Assembly: GCF_002775205.1 (NCBI RefSeq)
Contig: NC_036453.1
Coordinates: forward strand, 25,776,713-25,840,712
Direction of reading: 5' to 3'
Source: Xiphophorus maculatus
Lineage: Eukaryota > Chordata > Actinopteri > Cyprinodontiformes > Poeciliidae
DNA: 64,000 nucleotides
The notes beneath the pieces are model-generated. The model worked only from the letters and a program-made list of their open reading frames with translations. It searched no databases and was not told the DNA's origin. The stretch's first letter is position 1. Every line of letters starts with the position of its first letter. Made by a program: the position numbers and the translations under genes. Positions 22,601 to 34,600 of the stretch are shown here, piece after piece.

Positions 22601-25600
22601 GAGCTCGGTAGAAAGGTGAGTGAAAAAAAGGGGGAACCGTTTCAATTTGGTTTTTCTGTGTCGCGGGCTGGCCATGCCTCATTCCAGTTCTGTCACCAGC
22701 CTCTTGCAGCCTATCAGGCCACATTAGAGCCAACGGCGATGTCCCACAGAGAAGATGTAATTAGAAAGCTGTCCTGCATCTCCTCTTCAGAATTTAGCGG
22801 CCCAGAGAACAGGTCAGGGCGGCGCCGGGGCCGACAAACACAGTCTTGTCAGGAACGTTCATGTTCATATTAACCTCAGGTCAGCCTCAACAAGTAATCA
22901 GTAGAAATCTGAGAGTTAGAAACAATATGTTGTTGGCTTGTGGCCAGATTGCTGAGTGATAAGACAAATGAAGAATTTCTGCACACTGCCAACTTTTAAA
23001 TGAGAAATATCAAGAAGTTGCCAAAAAAAATCATCAGCAAATCGATACATCTTTTTGTGAATATCTCTCTTTTTACCGCTTTTTATTCCCACTTTAATTT
23101 TTAGTCCCATTTTCAATGGACACACAAAGACAAATCAGACATTTTACAGAGTATTATGGCACTTTTATGACTGAAACTCTTGAATTTAGATCCAGTGTGA
23201 GAGCTGTCCATCTATTTAAGTCCTATTAACAGTCGTAGTTACCCAATGTCAGTCAATCTTTGTTTGTTTGTTTTTTTTTTAGCTTGCATCCAATATTTTC
23301 TTGCTCTCTCATCAGTCTTACTCACTATTGGAAGATTAATCTCAGTGCTGCAGATTGGCTAGAAGAAAAGCTCCCACACATCTTGAAGCTTTCTTTATTG
23401 CATTTATGTTCTCTGTCCGTCAAACGCAAATCTCAATTAGATTAGCATTTTCCACGGCCTCCATCTATTATTTCCACACTCATTTAGTTCATTAGCTTGT
23501 ATATTTTCCCCCCCATTTTCCTTGTTAATAGCCTTTTGTGCTGAACTTATTTTCTTGGTGTACTCAGAATTACGCTTGTCTGTAGCGCTCCACTGTCTGA
23601 AGACAAATGAACACCGTGATGAAACACACGTTGTCCTGTGGGCGTCATGCCAGTGGGTAATTGCTCCTCACACCCAGCGTAAAATAGCTCCACATGTTCG
23701 ACAGAGGATTTCTGTGTGGATATGATATCTTGATATCCAGGGCACGCCAGCTGTTGCCTGTCCCTCTCGGTGATCTTATGCAAACACAAAGCATTGCAAC
23801 ATGCCAGGAATCATCATAAACGCCTCAAATCCTGGCATTAATACTGAAACCTTGACAACAGAAGATTTCATCAGCACAAACTTTGCATATTAAAGAGGCG
23901 AAAGGATAAACAGTTAAAAACAAGATTTCTGCACCGGCAGCCATGCTTTTATATTATCTCAAGAACCTCTAATGTTATAGAAAAGACCAGAGCCGGCCCA
24001 AACCTCGATGGGGCCCTAAGCGAGATCTGGTTTTGGGGCCCTCTAGTTCTGCTAACATTGTGGACTGGCTGCAATCAGCAGTCCGATCATTAGATCATTC
24101 ACACACCTGCTATAAACTTATTGCGTCTCTGGCAGTGCTGTGTACATTATATACATGTTATACATAGAATACAGGATACATTTATTGGCCAACTGATTTA
24201 TCGACCAGTTGATTTCTGAGCGCCGATTTCCTTCATTTTGGTGGATGGTGATCAGCCGATACTTACATGTGAAGCCCATCTTATCCCCTAATCTTATCTT
24301 CGTCAGCAAAGGTTTAAAAATCAGACTCTGTCCTCTTCTGCTCTGCAAGGAGAGGTTTGACTGAGACCGGCCCACCAGGTCAGGTCTGAATGTTTACAGT
24401 TAACAATATTCACCCCACTGTTGCCAACTCAGTGACTTTCTTGCTATATTTAGCGACATTGCAGACAAAAAAAATAATCATATCAGCCAAAATCAAAATC
24501 GGCAGGTCAGGCTTTTTAAAGATTGGTAACCAGGGCGTCATATCCTTTCGCATCATTAGATGTTAATAAACCGTTCTGTTCTGATCTAGATAAAATTCTC
24601 TTCAAGTTTATGTGGAAAAATAAGGCCCATTAAATAAAAAAAATTTGTTCTGTCAAACTCTTCAGCTGAAGGAGGTTTAAATGTTTGGACTTTTACTGTC
24701 AAATGTTAAAAATTAATTGGATTAAAAGATTTCAAAAAAAAAAAAAATCCAAATTCTGTTGGATTTTTCCCAAATGGATTTTTCCCATGTGGAATATTTT
24801 CCCAAATCATTTGTTCAGTAAACTAGGGGGTCTAAATGTTTTATTGCGTTGTCCTTTCTCAGTTGGAAAACTTCCAGTCAAATTAGCTACATTTCATCAG
24901 CAGGTTCTGTTATGTTGAAATCTTCTATATAAACACAACTACTCTCCTCATTACTGCATCATATGGAACAATGATTAGATAATACATAAAAACAAATCAT
25001 TATTTCTTCATAAGTGGGTTGATAATGATATTAATTTGATAAATCAGTTACTTGACAGAAATGGTGAGTGGTATACCATTTTATGAACAACAATGACAGA
25101 GAGATGTCTCAAAAAGAATTTGAAGTGGTCATTACAGCTGTTCCTCATAGTTTGCTCTGTCTAGCACAAACCATACATCCAAACGATCTAAACCTTCATG
25201 AGTCAATTCCAATTGAAGGAACTAATATAATGAATAAGAAATTTACAAACGGGTTTATCAGAACTCACTTACAAACTTTCTGCACTCCCATAAGTAAAAT
25301 TATTTGAGCAAAAAATTGTGGAGTGCAATCTTTTTATTGCCTCATAAATATGTAATTACTAATAGGATCAAAGAAGTTTTATTTAAGATTTTACATAGAT
25401 ATTATCCAGTTGAAAATAATATTTGTTGCTTCTCTGCAGATGTCAGCAACAACTGCTCTCTGTCTGTGAGAAGGCGAAAGTATTGAACATTTATTTGTGG
25501 AATGTTCTCACACTACAATATTTTGATCAGGCGTGCAAAAACTCCTTACAGAAAAAATAGGAAAAAATATTGTTTTATCAAATTTACATATTTTACTCAT

Positions 25601-28600
25601 CTTTAACAATTAAACTTTTTCTATAGATGAAATATATATAGTGAATCTTATTATAATCCTAGCAAAATATTATGTACACAGGATGAAATGGAGTGGAAAA
25701 AATCCCCTCTTAATAATTTTCAAAAAACTGACTTAAAAACGTATATTGCCTCTGTTGAAAAACTTACCTTTAATAATAAGAAACTGGTAAAAACTTTAAC
25801 TCTTTTCCCAAAATGTAACTTCATCTCATAAGCAGATCCCTCTGTTATTTTCTTTTCTTTTTTTGTTGCTTTTATTGTTCTTTTTGCTGTTTGTGTGTTC
25901 GCATGTATTTGAATATATTTTTGACACTTTTTGTTATGAAAACCTAACTGAAAAAGTACACATCATTTTATTTTACCAATGTATAGATATTTATTTAACT
26001 TTTGTCTTTCTAGACTTTAACATCAACACCCTCAATGTCTGTAATTATTCTTTATTTGTTTTTTATTATTATAATATTTTAATATTTGTCTTTGAGTTAA
26101 CATCAGTATGTATGTTGATGTTATTTGTTTGAAATAAAGTAAAAAACACAAAAACAAACTTTGAGCAGCATTGATTCGTAACGGTTAAGACCCTCCTCCT
26201 GGCTCTGATTGGTTGTTTTTGGCCCAGGGAGGAGGTGGACGAAATCGATTTTTTCACCGATTAGCTATCACAACATGGTGAGAGTTTTAATAAAATATAG
26301 GTAAACATTTTTTTTTGTAAAAGTCCCATACCCCAGCTTTAAATATAATGCATTTTTGTAGTGTTATACAACTGGTGTAATAAGATTCAACTCTCAAACT
26401 TAATGTCTGTTTAACAAAACTTTCCTAAAGAATGTTTGAGCTTGTGTAAGAAAGCGGGACAATAGACTAGCTTGAAGAACTGCAAGTGGGCAGTAATTGG
26501 TCAATAGCAATTTGTATCTAAACCAACACGGCCTAACGCGGTCTGGGCAAGCTCTGTGTGCGGTGGCGGTATTCAGTACGATGTGGCTCCAACCAGAATC
26601 ACTTAGTAAGGCCTGACTAAAGTAAAACAGAAACAAGCCTGATCAAATGAAAGAAAGGGACAAAGGAACTAGAATCAATAAATCAAACTCCAAAACAACT
26701 CAAAACAACCCCGGACGTTACAAGGACTAAACTGTGACCTCTTAAAGCAATGTTGTGCGTTTTTCTTTACAGAAAATCAGAGTAAGGCATTACATGACAT
26801 TTTCTAACGTGATGTGCATTCTAGGCATATATTTTCAGCAGATAATCAAACCCATAGTGACTTGACATTTAATCTAATTAGCTTGATTTAATTAAACAAG
26901 GGTTGCCATCTAACTTTACAAGCTTCACCTGGTCCATTATGAGGCAAAATTAAACATGAACAAAAACATACTGAGAGTGTATTTACTTTATTGTTCAAAT
27001 AATTTCTTAATTTCCTTTTACGTGTAAGCAATCTTCCAAAATGCACTCTTGCATCTGTGTTTTCACATGTGTCCACATGTAGCAATGTGCACGGTCTCCT
27101 TTCTGATCTCTGCAGAGACAAAGTTCACTTTCTGCATGAACCACTTGCACTCGCTCAACAGCTTCCTGGAATGCTTTATGCTTCTTCTTCTTCTTTTTCT
27201 TTTAAATCATCAACTGAAGCTAGTAGATGTCTACATTTTGAGAAACAGCTTGTCAGATTTGTCCTTTTCTTTGGAGAGGACTAGCTCACCCACAGTGAGC
27301 TGCCGGCTGTGCAGAGCGTCATGCTTCAATCACTCCTGTATATAACCTTGCTGTTGGGTTTTGGTTGGACGGATTGAGCTGGAAAGCGGTTGAGGTGCTG
27401 ACAGGACTGATGTGTCTTTCACAGGTGGGTCTTCATCTATGAGAAAGGCTACCAGTCCACAGACACGGCAGTGAGCTCCGTGCTCACCAAAATGAAGGGA
27501 GTGGGCTACACTAACGTGAGCGGGATTGAGACCGTCTGGGACGTGGCCGACTACGTCTTCCCTCCTCAGGTCAGTAAGCGGTCAGCCGAAGCCCGGCCGG
27601 GTCATTTAGTCGCTGCCTGTTCCAGTTATCTAAACCGCTCCAGTTTTTGCTTTAAACCTGGAACAAGTCAGGGAGCATTGTTTGGACAATCACTCAGAAG
27701 GGGATGAAGTCAGCATTGTTCATAAATCAAACTGTCACACAGATGAAAAGTCAGCCTGACTCTGAAAATAAATGTCACCACTCTTTGCTTTCAAAAGGAA
27801 ACTGCATATCAGTTAAGGCATGACAGAATTTAAGTCATACTAACTGTCAAACAACAGCTTACATTTCTGTTATCTATCTATGAACACACTGAAATGATAC
27901 GCAGACAAAAAAGTAGCTCTTTAAATTTAGTACTCACCCGGTTTGAGAAGTTTGTTTTTTAATGATATTGTGTGCATGAACTAAGTACACAACAAGTTGA
28001 AAGTTACACTGCAGTTAACTACATTTGTTGACCTAAAACCTAACCCAGGATTATAACCTGTGGGAAAGAAACATAAAGACATCATAAAGGTTGCTTGGTT
28101 TGAGTTTTGGGTGTGGACATTTTTTAAAAGTATCACACAAACAAGATGCTACCAACTTGATGAACAGATCTTTTTTGTGTGCTTTGATCAAGTAGGAATC
28201 AATTTCCAGCATGACGTGTGGAAAAAAGAACTCTTAAATGGTCATTCTTTAGGTTGCAATAAACTGGAGAGGCAACTTTTAGAATTTTGTAGCTAATTGC
28301 TAACCCTTTACAAAGCTTTGACCTTTGTGAGGATTAGAGGTGATGTCACACTGTGTGTGACAGAGGGCTCCATATAAAACAAAGTTTCACCATTACTTTT
28401 AATAGAAAGGCAGAAATTGACTTCAGATTTCAAATTTTAAACTCTGGTTTTATACTGGTAATTAGCATGAATAGCATAGTTTGAATTAGAAATTGTTAGC
28501 ATCAACAAATTCTCTGATCAATTCTTGGAGTCAGGACCAACTGGGGATCACAAAACTACAACTGTGAGATCTTGAAATCACCTTTAGAATAAAACTAAGC

Positions 28601-31600
28601 AATAAAAATGATAGTTGCAAAAACTACTATAGATAGGTAAAGATAATGTTTCACTAAGACTCAGCACACGTATGTAGCGCAGGGCTACATAAGGTTTCCA
28701 AAATGGTGGATCATGATGGGCTTTGGCTATTGATTGAAAGGTTATGTTGAATCTAGTCACTTAAAGTTTTTGTATATAAATCTAAATTTAAATCATGTTA
28801 AGGTGTTTCTATTAAAATGTGAGTAAAGTAAACAAACATAAACATAAACATACAGGTTAAATTTGAACTGTACTAAGAATGAGTGCTCAGGTTCTCAAAC
28901 TGCTTAAAGACTCAACTCTATCAAAAACATCTGTCAATGATTCTCTCTCTCTCTCTTTCTGAAAAGAAAACTAATTCTTTTTGAGGTATAACTTGAATTT
29001 TCCAAATACTTATATAAAATATAAGGAAATGTTTGATTCATTCAGAAGAGAGGTTCAGGAAGAGATGAAGTCCGATACATCAAATTGCTAGAAAACAACC
29101 TTATCACAGACTGGAATGGAGAGAAACACCAGTTAGCTTAGATGGTGTGTGCGTTTGTTTGCAATACCTTGTGGGGACACACACACACACACACATCTTT
29201 GAGTGGCTATCTTTATGAGGACTTTCCATTGACTTTTATTCATTTCTACAGCCTAAACCTTAACCTTTTCCTAACCCTTATCCTAACCCTATCCATTACA
29301 TTCCTAACCCTAACCCTATCCAAAACTCAATTCACAGCTTAGTCCTAAATCTAACCCCTGACCCAAAAACACAGTTTCCCCTTGTGGGGACAAGGCTTCG
29401 GTCCCCACAAGGAGCAGTGGGTCCCCTCAATGTAGTATGTGTCAGGAAAATGGTGCGTGTGTGTGTTGTGAGGGGAGGAAGCGGTTTCTCCCTTTTGGTC
29501 TTCATTTTTGATGTGTTGAAAAAATCTTTCTGGCAGATTACTTTATTAATGTGTATAAAATAAATCCAGCTACATTTTTGTATTTTTTTTTGTTTCAACT
29601 CGATTCATCTTTGGTTACATAAGCGTTTCGAAACCCTCCCGTTCCCGCAGTTTTACTCAAAAACACTACTTGTGCCACCAACCCGAGCGTGACATGAGCG
29701 CACATATCCATGTGAACAAACAAAAATTTATGGTGTGAGCTTTTAAATCTCACACACTCTTGCTCAATAGTTCTGACAGGCACTCTACTCTCACGCACTC
29801 TTGCCCCGCCTGCAAGAGGGGTGTACAACTCAAGTGTATGCAACTGACCCACACTGCCAACCAATCACAGAGTCTTCCTTGCAAATGCTGCATTTGCTTG
29901 GATGAAATAAAAAAAAAACAGTCACAACCAGCAAATAAAAAAAAGAAACCACATCAAGTTGCAGAAATTATGAAACAAATTGTAGCATTTAAGAAAACAA
30001 TACAACATAATAAAATAAATACATTTTGAAAAGTTTGCACCCCGCCTCTCGCCCGAAACGTTCGTTGGACATAGGCACCAGCACCCCTCTTGACCCCACT
30101 AGGGACAAGGGTGTACAGAAAATGGATGGATGGATGAAAAGTTTGCTATGCCACTGATTCGTTAATCTGAATGGACACATTGTGTCTGCTGGTCCCTCCC
30201 TCATTGTGTTCCCATTTGGATTTCTCCTTTATCTCTTCACACTGACTCAGCACTCACCAAACACACCAAAGTTGACCTTGTGATGTCAGCAGGCACTGAA
30301 AACTGGAGAGAGGGGGGAAGAGTGTTGCCATGTCGTTTCTTAACACTTCATCATGAAGGTTCTCAAAAGAGAACCGTAGTTTTTGTTTCCATTCAGATCT
30401 CACAGTAAGAAGAAGGAAGTCTGCAGTGATTTTCCTCAAGGTCTGCTGCGTGCACTCCTAACAGGAAACTGAATTCATTCACGTTTGCAAGTTTCAGTTT
30501 CATAATCATAAACATTTGGCTGATTTCAAGAGTACAGTCTGTTGACTAGGAGAATATTTGTCCAATGTAAAATCAGTTGGAGACTTTAACAAATGTATAA
30601 GCTCCTTGTGTCCATTGTAGCCTGAAGTTGTTTTGAATATTGTTTGAAAGTATTCAAATAAAAATGTTAAACTGTCAAATTTCTCAACAAGATGTGAGAT
30701 GAAGATCTGTCAAGTTTGTTCAGGTTTACACTGTTCATGTTGGACCTAACTAAAAATCTCCTCATCTAATACAAGGAAAACAAACACCAGAGGTGAAGTG
30801 GCCTGAAAAGATCGTATGATTTAAAGTCTTTTCTCAAAATCTGGAAAGTGTGGCATGGATTTGACATGAAAGTGCCTTTAAGTCAATACTTTATAGACTA
30901 TACCTTGAGGTAATTACAGCTGAAAGTGCTTTAGTGTGTTTCTACTAGTTTTGCACATTTACAAGCTGAGATTTTAGCCCATATTTGCAAATATTTCCCA
31001 TATGATCAGATCATGTTCTTCCCTTACATGTTTGCTATGTCTCCTATGTGGCTTGTAGAAAACTGGACACAAGATTAATTTTGGCTTTCTTCATGCAAAC
31101 CGCGGATCTCTGCAACTCAAGAGTTGTGCCATTTTGTGTTGGTCTATCACAAACAATCCCCAATGGATGTCAATATGCATTCAAGGGTTGTGAACACTTC
31201 AGGCGATATCTTGACTGCATTCTTTATTCTGCAGTATAATGGCAGATATACCTTCACATGAAATATTTTATTAATGTTTTGTGACTCTTTTTGAACTTTT
31301 AGGGAGACTCATCTTTCGTAGTGATGACTAACTACATCATTACCGAAGGTCAGAAGATGGGAAAATGCCCAGAGGTATGTGCTAAGCCTCCCTTCTTTCT
31401 TGCTACTGTCCCACCTGCTGCCATTGGTCTGTCCTACACACTGCCATAAATAGTAAAAGAAAGCCTGAATCGTGTCTCATTCCAAGACTGTTTCTGTAAT
31501 TGGTCATTTGTGTTGTTGTTGTGTAGCAGGAAATACCCGTGTAAACCTAATGGCTTCAGTACGATGCAACACTAACAGGCTGCACAGTACGGGAGATCAT

Positions 31601-34600
31601 TTTAACCCAACGGTGTTGCTCTGTTTTCTTCTTCATTGGCTGTCTGTTTACATTCCAACATGTTATATGCAAACTGACCCCATTCTCTTGTTCCCTTACA
31701 GCTTAAAGGGATGCACGACTGCACATCAAACGCAGACTGCGTAGGAGGGAGTTTCAAACGTACGGGACACGGTAAAGTCTGAGTAACCATCTATGCGGAG
31801 CTCCAATCAAGCCTCGGTGGCCTCACGGTATCGCGTTTTGATTTTGCATCTGAAAACACATTGCTTAGTGATCCTTGGAGGACGGCAAAGTCTGATGTCT
31901 ACTGAGTATTTGCGATCTAGGAAGGGGCTTCCAGTAACTGCCAGAAGCAGAGTGGCAGGGGTCATGGGGCCATGGGGTTGAAACCAACACTCCAAGCCTT
32001 AGCAACCAAACATTTGGTGTATTTGCTTATATTGTGACCTAAAACCCCGACCTAAAGCGAACAGACACCGGATTAAGGCTCTGCGTCTGAGCTGTCTCAT
32101 TGCATGACAGCAACGGGACAGAACATGAGAGCACCGTTGATGGGTCCAAACAACGGTTACGTAAACGTATTCTTCTTTGTCAGTCTCCAGCTTTTTATTT
32201 CGGAGTCTTTCCACTTCTCCTCGTCCCACATCGACTTCAATAAGAGCAAAGCTTTAGATTTGTCCTCTTCAGACCCATCAAATTCACTTTGAGGTGGCAA
32301 AGTACCTTTAGAGGTGACAGGCTGGTGGAAATGTATAAGCTTACGGGAACGGGCCCCTGTGGCCAAACAGGTCGGTGAGTTTCAGCCAAAGGTCAGCGAT
32401 TGCTCCTCGCGTGCCTGCCATTGAAATGTCTGCACGTTTCTCCGGATGAGAGGACGAGATTGCCGCGAACCAATCGCGTGCACAGAAGTTTTATATTTAC
32501 ATATCAGAATCAGGGGCAAGATAAAGAAAAACATCTACTTCAGCATTTGCTCTGCTTCACTTTCATGTCCCGCTTTGCCGCTGCTGATGTTAATCAGAGA
32601 TAAGGAGAAGTGCGGAGGCAGAGGATGTTTTTAAAACACTTTAATGTCAAAAGTGACATCCGTTTCTGTTAGATGCTGCCTCTCAGAGCGTGAGATGTAC
32701 TTTTTGCCCCATTCTTGTTCCAATTCGAAATTCTGTCTTGATGATGAGATTTCACATGTTCCCATTTTAAGGACAAATGACTGGAGTCTGTGTCAACAAA
32801 ACACAAACCTGTGAGGTGCTAGCATGGTGCCCAATTGAGGATGACCACACTATTCCGAAGTACGTGGGATCTGCGATCTTATCCTGTGACAGTTTATAAT
32901 GCTGCAAACTGTAAAAGAAGTGTCAGTATAAAGAAAATGTTTAATTTCATTATGAACATATCAGTCTATTCAGCTAATGTTTGAAGCTAAGTATGAGTTA
33001 TGATCCCTGATTCAATTTGTGCTTAAGCAATTCCTCCTCATAATTGAACTGAAATAAAAAGATGTTTTAAATATATATATTTTTTAAAACAGCAGAAACA
33101 CTGTCTAATTTTCTTTTCTTTTTCTTTTACAGTCCTCCTCTTCTGATATCCGCAGAAAACTACACGCTTTTCATCAAAAACTCTGTAACCTTCCCTTTAT
33201 TTGGCGTCACCAGGTGAAGGCTCACACCAAATAAAAACTAGACAACAAAACTTACTTCTAATTCAATATTAACAATCAACAGGCTTATCTACAACTATTG
33301 AAAAATCCTAATTGAGCTCTGATAAATCAGTGATTCTTGAGAATAGGGACAAAACAGGTTCCATGGATAAAGTACAAAATTTGAATAAAATATACACCAA
33401 ATATATATATTTTAAATATCTGACTAAACTAACCTGGGTCATCTGAGCACAACAATGTATGTTTTCCTGGTGTTTGCTGAATATTTTTTTATTTTAAACA
33501 TTGTAGTAGGTGAATGGTGTCTGTAAAAACCCTTGTCCTGGTGTAGAACTCAATACATTATCATAGTTTAAAAGAACTAAAATAATTATATTTAGTTGTC
33601 ATAATATATTATTTTATAAGTATTCAAACAACTAACTTCATAACTATCAATGAATGCAATTAAAAGTCATTTAATGTATTTTCAAATTCAATTGAAATTG
33701 TGTCCTCAGTTTTTGTCAACACCGTCAGACATAGAAAGAATGTGAAAAAAATCAGGCATTATTGAAGGGCACCAGAAATTCTGAGGACCCCATGACCACT
33801 TCCTTTCTCTTCCTGTGCTTGGGGGGGATAAGCAGCTCTGGTAAGCTTATATTATTCTTTTGTTTTTTCTTCTTTTTTATTCCTAAGTTGTTTGTCACAA
33901 CCATAAAGTGTCAACACCATAAGTAACATTTTTCAAAATTTTGATGAAATTTTGTTAAATAAATGCTTAATTTTAGTATATTTTAAGGATTTAAAAGAAC
34001 TGATGAGCTACAATATGGCCTCCTTCAGAATATCATCATATAAATGAAGTTAGCATGGCGTTTTGTCAACTCCGTCAGATGTCAACTCCATCAGATTTTT
34101 TAACTGACGGTGTTGACTCTCTTAGTGATGGTGTTGACAAATGTCACTTAAGTGTGCAGTTAATTCATTTTACTGTATTTTACATAATTGACAGCACTTC
34201 ACATTCATCATGTATTTCTTTTTAAAAATGTTTCTGATTATTTTCAGCAACTTGTAAAGTTTAATGGTTTAAATTTAATACAATTTTATTAGTCCTTTAA
34301 AATTAATAAGATGTAGTTTATTTTGTAAGGGAGGGTATGTTTATCCCATGACAAGCAGTGTACTGATGATAATTGCCTATATTTCAGGCTACAATGGCCA
34401 GAGAAAAGCTGTCAGTGGAGGAGCGCAAGAGAAGGAACAGGGAGTATCAGAAAAGAAGGAGAGAAAAAATAAATAGCCAGCCTGAGCTGAAGGAAGAGTT
34501 TTTAAGAAAGGAAAGGAAAAGATGGAGACAGAGAGTGGAAGAGGGAAAAATAAAACATATCAATAATCTGGGTGAAAGAGATAAGAGACGTAAGAGAAGA

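Noticed and set aside
29258-29350. True telomere or chromosome end
   Set aside because: The CCCTAA units are degenerate, short and inside a P2RX1 intron with conserved exons on both sides.
34373-34393. First Met of the transposon frame (34373) as the true start
   Set aside because: The seven residues before Met8 lie in a likely intron 3' end (TATATTTCAG); Met8 has the better context.
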